A stretch of 64,000 bases of DNA from Butyrivibrio sp. AE3009 (GCF_000420845.1 NZ_ATVS01000003.1:1-64000), one strand, 5' to 3'. Counted from the stretch's first letter, positions 17,460 to 27,848 are shown. Notes: generated by a model not told the origin, from the letters alone. A program made the numbers and translations.

Positions 17460-18378
17460 AAATCCTCAAAATCTCTTTCAAAACTTTATCGTCGTCTCTG
17501 TCAAACAAGGATTTGTCGATCCAGATGGAATCATCCCTGTTTCTATACCAGGTAAGCTGTCTCTTGGCAAAATGCCTGGTATTTCTCTTGATCAGATATA
17601 TTGCCCTATCAAGATCATATTCTCCTTCAAGATATCCTATCATTTCCCTGTAGCCAAGGCCCTGCATGGAAGTTGCAGTCTTTGGAATATTCATCTCAAG
17701 GAGTTTTCTTACCTCTTCTTCAAGTCCCTCTTCTATCATCTGATCAACTCTTTTGTCTATGCGTGAGTATAACGTATTTCTATCATCTGTCAATACAAAG
17801 CATTTAAAGTCATAGGGAGAGGTTCTCTCATGCTGTTCGCTGTTATGCCGGGATATAGGTTTGCCCGTCTTCTTATAATACTCAAGGGCTCTTATCACTC
17901 GTTTGGAATTGTTCTCATGAATTGCTTCTGCAGATTCAGGATCAACAGCCCTTAGTTCTTCATGAAGAACATGAACTCCCTCAGTCCTTGCTCTTTCCTC
18001 CAGTTCTTTTCTGTAGGAATCATCTTCATCGGTCTCGGTAAAATCAATATCGTAGATAACCGCCTGGATATAGAATCCTGTTCCGCCAACGATTATCGGT
18101 ATCTTCCCCCTTGAAGAAATATCTTCGATAGCTTCTTTGACCATTTTCTGGAAAAGAAAAACATTAAAATCCTCTTTTGGATCAAGAAAATCAATAAGAT
18201 GATGGGGCACCCCAGCCATTTTCTCAGGTGTTATCTTATCGGTTCCGATGTTCATGTATTTATATACCTGCATAGAATCAGCGGAGATTATCTCTCCGCC
18301 AATTTCTTTTGCAAGATTTATTGATAATTTGGTCTTTCCCACCGCAGTGGGACCTGTGATAATGATAAGTTTCTGCAT
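17449..18378 (-). CDS. miaA: tRNA dimethylallyltransferase
   Basis: A 309-residue enzyme that adds a dimethylallyl group to N6 of A37 in tRNAs reading UNN codons. The P-loop GPTAVGKTKLS is at residue 9, DSMQVYKYMNIGTDK at about 34, and GTGFYIQAVIYDID at about 99. The C-terminal half carries the tRNA-binding KRNTRHFAKRQLTWYR. Its product is the substrate of MiaB encoded nearby. It joins mutL by a TAATG overlap. Confidence 0.95.
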   Translation of the reverse strand: MQKLIIITGPTAVGKTKLSINLAKEIGGEIISADSMQVYKYMNIGTDKITPEKMAGVPHHLIDFLDPKEDFNVFLFQKMVKEAIEDISSRGKIPIIVGGTGFYIQAVIYDIDFTETDEDDSYRKELEERARTEGVHVLHEELRAVDPESAEAIHENNSKRVIRALEYYKKTGKPISRHNSEQHERTSPYDFKCFVLTDDRNTLYSRIDKRVDQMIEEGLEEEVRKLLEMNIPKTATSMQGLGYREMIGYLEGEYDLDRAIYLIKRNTRHFAKRQLTWYRNRDDSIWIDKSLFDRDDDKVLKEILRIYEQ

Positions 18379-20432
18379 TATTCAACAACTCTCTTAAACT
18401 TCTTGTCAATCTCATACTTACTCATAGAAATAATGGTAGGTCTTCCATGAGGACAGTTATAGGGATTGTCAAGGGTCAACAGTTCATCAAGAAGTGCTTC
18501 CATCTCCTGCCTTGTCATTCTTGTGTTTCCTTTGACGGAAGCTTTGCAGGCCATGCTTGCAATCTTATAATTTATAACATCAGGAGTTCTGTCAAGTCCG
18601 GTCTCGTGAGACAGTTCATCCAGAATCTCAGTAAACATCACTTTTTCGCTCTCACAGCCAAAAAGATCGATGGGAATAGCTCTCATAGCATATTCATGGC
18701 CGCCGAAATTCTCAATGTTAAAGCCAAGTTTCTCAAAATACTGTCTGTAGGATAAAAACATCTCTTCCTCAGCTGAAGTCAGAGTAACGATAACCGGAGG
18801 ATTAACCATCTGAGAAAGAATATCGCCTGACTTGTAGCGTTTTATAAGTCTCTCGTAATTAACCTTCTCGTGTGCAGCATGCTGATCCACAAGAAACATC
18901 TTATCTTTAAATCCGATTATCCAGTAAGTTCCGAATATCTGACCAAGAATCTCATATTCCTTGACGTTATCCTTGGTAAGAACCTTTTCATCAAAAAGAT
19001 TGAGCTGCATTGGCTTTTCAACAACAATAGCCTCTTCCTGTTTGATGATTGGTGATGGATGCTCGCTTCTTTCTGCCTTTCTTCCGTCAGAATCTCCGAA
19101 TATTCTGGTCCAAAGTGCAGATTTGGAAGGATCCTGTATTCTGATTGGCTCTTCCTTAACGCCTGTGGCATAAACAGGCTTTTCTTCCATTACACGATTT
19201 TCTTCAAAGCGAAGCTTTTCAAAAGGCTCCGGAGCACGTTGCGGTGCTTGTTCAGGTGAAGCCTTAGGCTTGTTTGGTGCCTCGCTGTCATCGAAGAAAA
19301 CATCATCCTTCGGATCAACTTTTACAGGGGTTATGACAACCGCTGTGCTGTCATTGTCCTGCTTCTTCTCAGCCTGAGCTTCCTTTTGCTTTTGCGCTTT
19401 AGCTTCTTTAAGATCATCTCCAAGAAGTGCATCGGGGATCATTTCCTTTCTGCTAAGCACCTCTTCTACACTTGTCTTAATGAAATCATATAGCGCAGTC
19501 TGATTATTGAAGCGAACCTCAAGCTTGGCAGGATGAACGTTAACATCCACCATCTCAGGATCCATGCGAAGGTGAAGGACCGCAAAAGGGAACTTGTGCA
19601 TCATAAGATACTGCTTGTACCCCTCTTCAAGTGCCTTTGAAATAATCTTATCCTTAACGTATCTGCCGTTCACAAAGAAGATCTCGAAGTTACGATTGGA
19701 ACGGTTGATGGAGGGCTCTCCAAGATACCCTTCAAGAGTCATTCCGTTCTTCTCTGCTTTTATTGGCACAAGGCTTACGGAAATATCTCTTCCGTAGATC
19801 CTGTAAATAAGCTCCTTAAGGTCTCCATTACCTGAAGTAGAGAATTTATCCTCTCTGTTATTGATGTAATGGAAAGATACCGTAGGATTATCAAGAGCAA
19901 GATGCTCCATCACATCGCCGATATAGCTTCCTTCGGTCTGAGGCGTCTTAAGGAATTTCTTTCTTGCCGGTGTGTTATAAAAAAGATTCCTGATAATAAG
20001 GCTTGTACCGTCGGGAGCACCTATTTCCTCAAATCCCGCTTCTTCACCGCCATTGATGGAATATCTGGTACCTGTTATATCATCGGCAGTCTTGGTGATC
20101 ATATCAACCTGAGCCACGGAAGAAATGCTGGAAAGAGCCTCTCCTCTAAAGCCAAGGGTATGAATATTAAAAAGATCATCTATATCCTTGAGCTTACTTG
20201 TGGCGTGTCTTTTGAAGGCCTTTCTTATCTGACTCTTCTCAATGCCGCAGCCGTTGTCGGTAACCCTTATCATGTCGATTCCGCCGCCCTTGATCTCAAC
20301 GGTTATAGCGCTGGCGCCGGAATCTACAGCATTCTCCACAAGCTCTTTAACAACGCTTGCAGGTCTTTCCACTACTTCTCCGGCAGCAATCTGATCTATG
20401 GTATTTTTATCAAGCTCGTTTATAAAGGCCAT
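18378..20432 (-). CDS. mutL: DNA mismatch repair protein MutL
   Basis: A 684-residue GHKL ATPase that couples MutS mismatch recognition to strand removal. The N-terminal ATPase has AAGEVVERPASVVKELVENA, DNGCGI and GFRGEALSS. A poorly conserved acidic/Lys linker spans about residues 340-490. The C-terminal domain holds the nicking motif DQHAAHEKVNYE and the zinc-site CPHGRPT, so this is an endonuclease-type MutL as expected in an organism without MutH. The start is the ATG after AGGTGG; it overlaps the mutS stop as TAATG. Confidence 0.95.
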   Translation of the reverse strand: MAFINELDKNTIDQIAAGEVVERPASVVKELVENAVDSGASAITVEIKGGGIDMIRVTDNGCGIEKSQIRKAFKRHATSKLKDIDDLFNIHTLGFRGEALSSISSVAQVDMITKTADDITGTRYSINGGEEAGFEEIGAPDGTSLIIRNLFYNTPARKKFLKTPQTEGSYIGDVMEHLALDNPTVSFHYINNREDKFSTSGNGDLKELIYRIYGRDISVSLVPIKAEKNGMTLEGYLGEPSINRSNRNFEIFFVNGRYVKDKIISKALEEGYKQYLMMHKFPFAVLHLRMDPEMVDVNVHPAKLEVRFNNQTALYDFIKTSVEEVLSRKEMIPDALLGDDLKEAKAQKQKEAQAEKKQDNDSTAVVITPVKVDPKDDVFFDDSEAPNKPKASPEQAPQRAPEPFEKLRFEENRVMEEKPVYATGVKEEPIRIQDPSKSALWTRIFGDSDGRKAERSEHPSPIIKQEEAIVVEKPMQLNLFDEKVLTKDNVKEYEILGQIFGTYWIIGFKDKMFLVDQHAAHEKVNYERLIKRYKSGDILSQMVNPPVIVTLTSAEEEMFLSYRQYFEKLGFNIENFGGHEYAMRAIPIDLFGCESEKVMFTEILDELSHETGLDRTPDVINYKIASMACKASVKGNTRMTRQEMEALLDELLTLDNPYNCPHGRPTIISMSKYEIDKKFKRVVE

Positions 20433-23125
20433 TAGCTTTTCCACCTGTTTTTAAGATCGCTCTGAAGCTTATAGAGCGTGTTAAGTGCATCCATCGGTGT
20501 CAACGTGGTAATATCAATTTCCTTTAATCTCTTAAGAACATCCTCATCGGTAACTGTATCGAACAATGACATCTGGTCTATATCCACATCATCGTAATGA
20601 GTAACCTTGGTTTTCTTAAGATCCTTGCTATCCTTGGCAATACTCTGTACTTTCTCGGTAATATCATTGTCGGTGAGCTCTGACACGATTTCTTTTGCCC
20701 TATCAATAACCATATCGGGAACTCCGGCGAGTTTGGCTACCTGAATACCGTAGCTCTTGTCGGCGCCGCCCTTAATGATCTTACGTAAAAAGACGATGTC
20801 GTCTCCATTTTCCTTGACGGCAATACAGTAATTGTTGACGTTGTCCATTTTGCCTTCAAGTTCTGTAAGCTCATGGTAGTGAGTTGCAAAAAGTGTCTTA
20901 GCGCCAAGTATCTTCCTGTTACTGATATGTTCAGTTACAGCCCATGCTATTGCAAGTCCGTCGTAGGTCGAAGTGCCTCGTCCGATCTCATCGAGAATAA
21001 GAAGTGAGTTGGGAGTTGCATTCCTTAAGATATTAGCAACCTCATTCATCTCTACCATGAAAGTGGACTGTCCGCTTCCAAGATCATCCGAAGCTCCTAC
21101 TCTGGTGAAAATCCTGTCTACTACACAGATATCGGCCTTTGAAGCAGGGACAAAGCTTCCTATCTGAGCCATCAGTACGATAAGCGCAACCTGTCTCATA
21201 TAGGTGGACTTACCGGCCATGTTGGGACCTGTGATTATTGAAATACAATGCTTTTTATTATCAAGGAACGTATCATTGGAGATAAACATATCCGAGGTAT
21301 CAAGCATCTTCTCTACTACAGGATGTCTGCCGCCTTTTATGTTAATTGCTCCCTTATCATTCATGGAAGGCTTAACATAATGGTTCTTCTCAGCCACGTG
21401 TGCAAGTGAAGAATATACATCAAGAAGAGCTATAGCCTTGGCTGTTGCCTGTATCCTATCGATCTCAAGAGCAATTGAATCTCTGATCTTGCAGAACATC
21501 TCGTATTCCAGGTTATTGAGCTTGTCCTGGGCATTGAGAATAGTGTCCTCCAGCTCCTTAAGAGCAGTTGTGGTATATCTCTCGCAGTTGGTAAGAGTCT
21601 GTTTTCTTATGAAGTAATCAGGCACCTGATCCTTGAAGGAATTGGTAACCTCGAAGGAATAGCCGAATACGTTACTGTATTTGATCCTTAGGTTCTTGAT
21701 GCCAGTTTTTTCCTTCTCTTCATTCTCCATCTCAGCGAGCCAGGACTTGCCTTTGGTTCCGGCTTCTCTGAAATGATCGATATCTTTATCAAAGCCTTCC
21801 TTGATGATTCCGCTCTCCTTGATGGTAAGTGGCGGCTCCTCAACAATGGCCTGATCTATCAGCTGGTAAATGTCGGTCAAAGGATCAAGCTGATCCATAA
21901 GAGCATGAAGTTCCTTATCATCCTGTACATCCAAAAGAGAAGTTATAATTGCAGGAATCATTTTGATGGAATTCCTGAATGCAAGAAGGTCTCTGGGATT
22001 AGCTGTTTTGAAGATGATCTTGGACATAAGTCTCTCAAGATCATAGATTGGGCCCAGATACTCTCTGATCTCCTCCCTTGTAACTACGTTCTTAAAAAGA
22101 GCCTCAACCGCGCTCTGTCTCTGAACTATAAGCTCCTTATCAATAAGCGGCTGCTCTATGAAGGACCTTAAGGTTCTTGCGCCCATAGCGGTTTTGGTCT
22201 TATCAAGTACCCACAAAAGAGTTCCCCTCTTTTGCTTATCCCTCATGGTCTCTACAAGCTCAAGGTTTCTTCTGGTGGAAGAATCAAGAAGCATGTACTT
22301 GCTGGTAAGATACGGATAGACATGAGTTATATTGGAAATATCCGATTTCTGCATATCCGTAAGATACTGAAGAAGCGCACCGGCAGCGACAATGCCGTTA
22401 GGGAAATCGTCCACTCCAAGACCTATCAGAGAAGAAACCTTGAAATGCTTAAGCAAAAGCCTCTTACAGTTTTCTTCATCGAAATATCTGGCTTCCAAAG
22501 GATTGACAAAGATCTGCTGTCTCTCCTTGAGTTCGTTTATATCAATTCCGCTTAAGGTAAAAGCATCATTGCAAATGATCTCGCTGGGACAATACTTGCC
22601 AATCTCATCAGATACTGCTCTGAGATTGTCTACCTCTGTGAGATAGTAATCTCCGGTTGTCACGTCGGCAATTGAGATTCCGATCCTGTCTGATGCATAG
22701 AGGATACACATAAGATAATTATTCTTGGTCTCCTCCAGTGACTGCATATTCAGGTTGGTTCCGGGAGTTACTATCCTTGTTACTTCCCTTTTGACGATAC
22801 CCTTGGCAAGCTTGGGATCCTCCGTCTGCTCGCAAATTGCAACCTTGTAGCCACGAGACACCAGCTTGGTAAGGTAAGAATCCACTGCATGATACGGAAC
22901 ACCGCACATCGGTGCTCTCTCTTCAAGTCCGCAGGCCTTACCTGTAAGCGTCAGCTCCAGCTCCTTGGATGCAACAACTGCGTCATCAAAAAACAACTCG
23001 TAAAAATCGCCCAATCTGTAAAACAGTATGCAGTCGCCGTTCTCCTGCTTAGTTCTAAGGTAGTGCTGCATCATCGGCGAAACTTTTTCTATATCAACAT
23101 CCTTAAACGTAGTAAGATTTTCCAC
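20432..23125 (-). CDS. mutS: DNA mismatch repair protein MutS
   Basis: An 897-residue mismatch-recognising ATPase. The mismatch-binding FYRLGDFYELFFDDA (Phe-x-Glu type) is near residue 35, connector and lever domains follow, and the ATPase has GPNMAGKST (Walker A), LILDEIGRGTSTYDG (Walker B and D-loop) and ATHYHEL. Length fits MutS1. The start is GTG, 9 bases after AGGGGA. It is followed by mutL and preceded by miaB at 30 bases. Confidence 0.95.
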   Translation of the reverse strand: MENLTTFKDVDIEKVSPMMQHYLRTKQENGDCILFYRLGDFYELFFDDAVVASKELELTLTGKACGLEERAPMCGVPYHAVDSYLTKLVSRGYKVAICEQTEDPKLAKGIVKREVTRIVTPGTNLNMQSLEETKNNYLMCILYASDRIGISIADVTTGDYYLTEVDNLRAVSDEIGKYCPSEIICNDAFTLSGIDINELKERQQIFVNPLEARYFDEENCKRLLLKHFKVSSLIGLGVDDFPNGIVAAGALLQYLTDMQKSDISNITHVYPYLTSKYMLLDSSTRRNLELVETMRDKQKRGTLLWVLDKTKTAMGARTLRSFIEQPLIDKELIVQRQSAVEALFKNVVTREEIREYLGPIYDLERLMSKIIFKTANPRDLLAFRNSIKMIPAIITSLLDVQDDKELHALMDQLDPLTDIYQLIDQAIVEEPPLTIKESGIIKEGFDKDIDHFREAGTKGKSWLAEMENEEKEKTGIKNLRIKYSNVFGYSFEVTNSFKDQVPDYFIRKQTLTNCERYTTTALKELEDTILNAQDKLNNLEYEMFCKIRDSIALEIDRIQATAKAIALLDVYSSLAHVAEKNHYVKPSMNDKGAINIKGGRHPVVEKMLDTSDMFISNDTFLDNKKHCISIITGPNMAGKSTYMRQVALIVLMAQIGSFVPASKADICVVDRIFTRVGASDDLGSGQSTFMVEMNEVANILRNATPNSLLILDEIGRGTSTYDGLAIAWAVTEHISNRKILGAKTLFATHYHELTELEGKMDNVNNYCIAVKENGDDIVFLRKIIKGGADKSYGIQVAKLAGVPDMVIDRAKEIVSELTDNDITEKVQSIAKDSKDLKKTKVTHYDDVDIDQMSLFDTVTDEDVLKRLKEIDITTLTPMDALNTLYKLQSDLKNRWKS

Positions 23126-23155
23126 GTTTATATATCCCCTGTTCTCTAAACTTTT

Positions 23156-24610
23156 TTATACCATTTTGCCCATGTAATAGAAACCATGGCACTCATCCAG
23201 CGAAACCTTAACCAGGCTTCCGATAAGCTGTTCATCTCCCGGAAAATGTACAAGAGTGTTGTTAGACATTCTTCCTGTCAAAAGAGATGAATCGTGCTCG
23301 TTTACTCCCTCCACAAGCACCTCTTCTATTCTGCCCTGAAGCTTTTCTGCCTGCTTCCTGGCATTTTCCTGAACCACCAGAAGAAGTCTGTCAAAGTTCT
23401 CCTTAACCAGCTCTTCCGGAACCTGATCCGGGAATCCGGCAGCAGGTGTTCCTGTTCTCTTTGAATAAATAAAGGTAAAGGCATTGTCAAAATGTGCCTT
23501 GTTAACAACATCTATGGTGTCATCCACATCTTCTCTGGTCTCACCGGGGAAGCCAACAATAATGTCTGTGGTGATGGCAACCTCAGGAAGCTTTGTTCTT
23601 ATCTTGTCAACAAGAGCAAGATAGCTGTCCTTGGTGTACTTCCTGTTCATTCTGCGAAGTATTTCGGTGTTACCGGACTGAAGTGGCAGATGTATATGTC
23701 TTGCAATCTTGGGATTGTTCTTAATAGTCTCAATAAGCTCGTCCGAGAAGTCCTTTGGATGAGGTGTCATGAATCTTACTCTCTCAAGTCCCTCTACCTT
23801 ACAAACCTCCTCTATCAGCTGAGCAAAGGAAATCTTATCGGGATTGCCATCCTCAAAATCAAGTCCATAGGAATTGACATTCTGTCCAAGAAGCATTACT
23901 TCCTTAACGCCGTCAGCAGCAAGTTTCTCACATTCTCTGATAATATCCTTTGGAGATCTTGACCTCTCTCTGCCTCTTACGTAGGGTACGATACAGTAGG
24001 TGCAGAAATTATTACAGCCAAACATAATATTTACGCCTGATTTGAAAGGATACTTTCTGAATACGGGAAGATCCTCAACAATCTTGTCTGTATCCTTCCA
24101 GATATCAATTATCATTCTGTCGGATTCGAGGCAAGTACATAAGAGCTCTGCAAACTTGTAGATATTATGTGTTCCGAAAATAAGATCAACAAATCTATAG
24201 CTCTTTTTAATCTTATCTACAGCTGTCTGCTCCTGCATCATGCATCCGCAGAGCGCTATCTTCATATAAGGATTTTTTTTCTTGAAATTACTGCACTGCC
24301 CAAGACGTCCGTATACTCTCTGATCTGCATTATCTCTGACAGTACAGGTGTTATAGATTACAAACTCACTATCTTCTGAGTCAGACTCCTCATAGCCGAC
24401 AAGTTTAAGAATTGCAAGGAGCTTCTCGGAATCCCTTGCATTCATCTGACAGCCAAAGGTTACTACGCAGGCTCTGGGTGTCCTCCCAAGCTCCTTCTTC
24501 ATATCTTCTACATAGCCTTTAGCCTTTTCAATGAATTCAAGCTGTCTTAAGCTCTCAGCATCGGTTACTTCTTCTTTTGAACTGTTTAAAATGTTAATTT
24601 CTTTACTCAT
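23156..24610 (-). CDS. miaB: tRNA-2-methylthio-N6-dimethylallyladenosine synthase
   Basis: A 484-residue radical SAM methylthiotransferase that adds the 2-methylthio group to i6A37 made by MiaA. The N-terminal UPF0004 domain has its three cysteines in VTFGCQMNARDSE, NTCTVRDNA and CGCMMQ. The radical SAM cluster motif is GCNNFCTYCIVPYVRGRE (Cys-x3-Cys-x2-Cys). A C-terminal TRAM domain closes the protein. About 40 extra residues at the N-terminus are usual in Clostridia. It leads the miaB-mutS-mutL-miaA set. Confidence 0.95.
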   Translation of the reverse strand: MSKEINILNSSKEEVTDAESLRQLEFIEKAKGYVEDMKKELGRTPRACVVTFGCQMNARDSEKLLAILKLVGYEESDSEDSEFVIYNTCTVRDNADQRVYGRLGQCSNFKKKNPYMKIALCGCMMQEQTAVDKIKKSYRFVDLIFGTHNIYKFAELLCTCLESDRMIIDIWKDTDKIVEDLPVFRKYPFKSGVNIMFGCNNFCTYCIVPYVRGRERSRSPKDIIRECEKLAADGVKEVMLLGQNVNSYGLDFEDGNPDKISFAQLIEEVCKVEGLERVRFMTPHPKDFSDELIETIKNNPKIARHIHLPLQSGNTEILRRMNRKYTKDSYLALVDKIRTKLPEVAITTDIIVGFPGETREDVDDTIDVVNKAHFDNAFTFIYSKRTGTPAAGFPDQVPEELVKENFDRLLLVVQENARKQAEKLQGRIEEVLVEGVNEHDSSLLTGRMSNNTLVHFPGDEQLIGSLVKVSLDECHGFYYMGKMV

Positions 24611-24646
24611 TACCTGATAAAACTCTTTCTAATCAAAAACTATAAA

Positions 24647-25897
24647 TCAATATTTCTCACCATATGCTTCAACGATTCCAAGAAGGATATCAACGACCTT
24701 TTTCATCTCCTGAACTGAAGCATATTCGTATTTGCCGTGGTAGTTGTAGCCACCGGTGCATAGGTTGGGACAAGGAAGTCCTTTATAGGAAAGGGCTGCG
24801 CCGTCTGTACCACCTCTTATCGGAACATCAATAAATGCAATATCAAGCTCAGCCATAACTTTCCTGACATTGTCAATAAGGTGCTGATGGGGCTTGATCA
24901 GCTCAACCATGTTGTAATACTGGTCTCTTAAGCTGACATTAACTGTGCCTTCACCGTATTTCTTATTAAGGAAATCAGCTGCAGCCTTGAAGATCTCTTT
25001 TTTCTCTTCAAAAAGGGCTCTGTCGTGGTCGCGAATTATGTAAGATGCGGTTGCACTCTCAGTTCCACCATTAACTTCAGTCAGATGGAAGAAGCCTTCT
25101 CTCTTTTCGGTATACATAGGATTCTGGAATACAGGCAAAAGAGAATGGAACTCATAGCAAAGAAGCGCTGCGTTCACCATTTTGTTCTTGGCATCACCGG
25201 GATGAACGCTTCTGCCGTTAACGGTTATAACGCCTTCAGCGGCATTGAAGTTCTCATATTCGAATTCGCCCAGCTTGCCGCCGTCTACGGTATAAGCAAA
25301 TTTAGCACCAAATCTGTCTATATCAAAGTGTGCTGTTCCTTCACCAATCTCCTCATCGGGAGTAAAGGCAATCTTGATATCCCCATGAAGAATATCAGGG
25401 TTCTGAATCAGAAACTCAGCCATTGTCATGATCTCGGAAACACCAGCCTTGTCATCTGCGCCAAGAAGAGTGGTTCCGTCTGTAACTATAAGATCCTCGC
25501 CGATATGGCTTAACATCTCCGGGAAATCCTTAGGAGAAAGGATGACTTTGCCATCATCGCTAAGTGTAATATCCTTACCGTCGTAGCTTTCTACGATACG
25601 AGGCTTAACATCTTTGCCACTGACCTCATCAGAAGTATCCATATGTGCAATGAAACCAATGGCAGGTCTGTCCTTACCGTCATTCATGTTTGAAGGAATA
25701 GATGCATAAACATAGCAATGCTCTTCATCATAAAATACATCGGAAGCTCCAATTGCTGTAAGCTCATCCTTAAGAAGCCTTGCAAGGTCATGCTGCTTCA
25801 TTGTCGAAGGCGATGTACCGGTAGTAGCATCAGATTGTGTATCAATTTTTACATATCTTAAAAATTTTTCGATTACATCAATGTTGTTTTTTCTCAT
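24647..25897 (-). CDS. pepT: Peptidase T (tripeptidase)
   Basis: A 416-residue M20 zinc aminopeptidase that releases the N-terminal residue of tripeptides. The metal ligands are in GFIAHMDTSDE (His, Asp), LLGADDKAGVSE (Asp), DEEIGEGTAHFD (Glu), TVDGG (Asp) and the final CTGGYNYHGKYE (His). I start at the ATG giving MRKNNIDVIEKFL. A longer reading would only add a Lys/Arg string that is the antiframe of the preceding gene's tail. The start lies 20 bases inside the end of the GlgX-like gene, with GGAAG upstream, so translation may be coupled. Confidence 0.93.
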   Translation of the reverse strand: MRKNNIDVIEKFLRYVKIDTQSDATTGTSPSTMKQHDLARLLKDELTAIGASDVFYDEEHCYVYASIPSNMNDGKDRPAIGFIAHMDTSDEVSGKDVKPRIVESYDGKDITLSDDGKVILSPKDFPEMLSHIGEDLIVTDGTTLLGADDKAGVSEIMTMAEFLIQNPDILHGDIKIAFTPDEEIGEGTAHFDIDRFGAKFAYTVDGGKLGEFEYENFNAAEGVITVNGRSVHPGDAKNKMVNAALLCYEFHSLLPVFQNPMYTEKREGFFHLTEVNGGTESATASYIIRDHDRALFEEKKEIFKAAADFLNKKYGEGTVNVSLRDQYYNMVELIKPHQHLIDNVRKVMAELDIAFIDVPIRGGTDGAALSYKGLPCPNLCTGGYNYHGKYEYASVQEMKKVVDILLGIVEAYGEKY

Positions 25898-27848
25898 TTT
25901 TCTTTTTCTTAACTTCCTTTTTCTTTTTAAAATCAGGGTCATTTTCGCTTATGTAAATGCGAACGCTTCTCTCAGGCAATGTATCCTTCTCAACTTCTGA
26001 AGTATCGGTCTTAATCTTGCCTGCAGGAATACTCGTTTCCTGGTCACCTGCTGTATCCGATATTTTTTTCCACCTGAGTCCCTCAGGGAGCTTGGGAAGC
26101 GCAAAATCAGCCTTCATCCAGTGCATGTTATAGCAAATATAGATGAACGGCTTGTTCTTATCTGTCTCATCATAGAGGCCACAGTAGAGCATTCCCAAAA
26201 TATGACTGTAGCCTGACAGATCCGGTCTCCATGCATCGTTACCATGGCATGAAAGATCAGGATAGCCGCAGGATAAATGATCCATGAGTCTGAAAGGAGT
26301 TTTGTTATGAAGCACTCTGTGAGAAAATCTCAGTTCTACAAGGAAACGAACATATTCTAAAATATCCCTGTTTTTCTCAAGAGCTCTCCAGTCAACCCAT
26401 CCGGTCTCGTTATCCTGGCAGTAGGGGTTATTATTTCCTGCCTGAGAATTGCCAAATTCATCTCCACTGAAGATCATCGGCGTACCCTGTGCCATAAACA
26501 ACATAGTCAGAATATTCTTAATCTGTTTCTTTCTAAGCTCTAGAATTGCGTGTTTTCTTGTTCTTCCTTCAATACCGCAGTTCCAGCTCAGGTTATTGTC
26601 AGTGCCATCTTTGTTATTCTCACCATTTTCCTCATTGTGCTTGTGTTCATAGGAGACAAGATCGAATAATCTGAAGCCCTCGTAATTGCAGATATAATTA
26701 ATAACTCCATGTTCCTGAGAATTGGCAGTCATAGCCTTCAGGAAATCGGCAGCAGAATTATCATCGCTTTTTAAAAAACGTCTCGATGCATAAAGGAATC
26801 CATTATTATAGTCTGATAAAAGTCTGTATTTGGGTTTGGAGGATCCATAAATCTGTCCATAGTCAAACCACTCGTGCCAGATCTTAACATCATCAAACAA
26901 TGGCTCACCGGTAATCAGCGAAAGTGGTAATCGGGCTCCCTTAAGATGGAAACCGTCAACATGATAATTGCATCTCCAGAATCTCAAGGCATCAAGAATC
27001 ATGCTGTCGCTTTCGTTTTCTTCAAAAAAGAATTGCAGGACCACCTCAATATTATTATCATGCAAAGTTTTTACAAAATGCTTGAATTCATTTTCGGCAT
27101 CGGAAGGATTCTCGCAGTAAGAAGCTCTGGGGGCAAAATAGTAACCCTTTTTATAACCCCAAAAGTTTATTTTGGGCTTAATAGTATCCTTGTCTACTAT
27201 ATGTCCATCCTTGGAATAAATACCGCTTGCAAGCTCTTTTAGCGAGTTTTCAATGCAGTTCATCTCATAAACGGGCATTAGCTCAAGAGTTGTAACTCCA
27301 AGAGATTTAAGATAAGGCAGTTTCTCCAGAATACCTGAAAATGTTCCTCTTTTTGATGACGGAACTCCACTGGAAGAACTCTGGGTAAAGCCTCTTACAT
27401 TCATAAGATAAACAAAACTGTCTTCATAAGGTATCTGAGGGGACTTTTCACTGCCCCAGTCAAATTCATTTCGGGATGCACGGTCTTTGCTTTTATTATC
27501 GAGCTTGGCCCTGATATGACTGTTTTTCACATCCTTACCATAGACTTCAAGTCCAAGAACATGTCTGGCATAGGGATCACAAAAGATATTACTTCCATCA
27601 AAGAAATTGTAGGAATCATATTCATCTATGTTTTCGATTCCAAAAATCCTTGCGGAATATATTCTGCCTCGTTTTACATCCTTGTTAAGCGTTATTGACA
27701 GAACGTCTTTTTGGGACGCAGAATATAACGTAACACCACACTGCTTGCCTTCTTCAAAAACAGCCCGGACAACCAGTGACTTGTCGTAGTCTATATAACA
27801 GCCCAAAGGATAGGGCTTTTCCTTGATTATTGTAGTTTTCCCCAGCAT
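25878..27848 (-). CDS. GlgX/isoamylase-like GH13 protein with degenerate active site
   Basis: A 656-residue relative of glycogen-debranching enzyme (isoamylase/GlgX, GH13), with an N-terminal beta-sandwich (to about residue 130), a TIM-barrel and a Lys-rich tail. The family frame is plain: YHVDGF, HKHNEENGENNKDGTDNN, QGTPMIFSGDEFGNSQAGNN. But catalytic positions are changed. Region I Asp is Gln272, and the following Asn-His is absent. In region II the Arg is His301 and the nucleophile Asp is Lys303. Region IV His-Asp is Tyr389-Glu390. Only the region III Glu (Glu326 in WHEWFD) remains. I therefore infer that it does not hydrolyse alpha-glucans by the normal mechanism and may be a binding or regulatory pseudoenzyme. 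The reading frame is intact, so it is not a simple pseudogene. Confidence 0.85.
   Translation of the reverse strand: MLGKTTIIKEKPYPLGCYIDYDKSLVVRAVFEEGKQCGVTLYSASQKDVLSITLNKDVKRGRIYSARIFGIENIDEYDSYNFFDGSNIFCDPYARHVLGLEVYGKDVKNSHIRAKLDNKSKDRASRNEFDWGSEKSPQIPYEDSFVYLMNVRGFTQSSSSGVPSSKRGTFSGILEKLPYLKSLGVTTLELMPVYEMNCIENSLKELASGIYSKDGHIVDKDTIKPKINFWGYKKGYYFAPRASYCENPSDAENEFKHFVKTLHDNNIEVVLQFFFEENESDSMILDALRFWRCNYHVDGFHLKGARLPLSLITGEPLFDDVKIWHEWFDYGQIYGSSKPKYRLLSDYNNGFLYASRRFLKSDDNSAADFLKAMTANSQEHGVINYICNYEGFRLFDLVSYEHKHNEENGENNKDGTDNNLSWNCGIEGRTRKHAILELRKKQIKNILTMLFMAQGTPMIFSGDEFGNSQAGNNNPYCQDNETGWVDWRALEKNRDILEYVRFLVELRFSHRVLHNKTPFRLMDHLSCGYPDLSCHGNDAWRPDLSGYSHILGMLYCGLYDETDKNKPFIYICYNMHWMKADFALPKLPEGLRWKKISDTAGDQETSIPAGKIKTDTSEVEKDTLPERSVRIYISENDPDFKKKKEVKKKKNEKKQH

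Noticed and set aside
25898-25942. Lys/Arg-rich N-terminal extension of PepT
   Set aside because: It is the out-of-frame reading of the Lys-rich tail of the GlgX-like gene, and PepT proteins begin near the later ATG.
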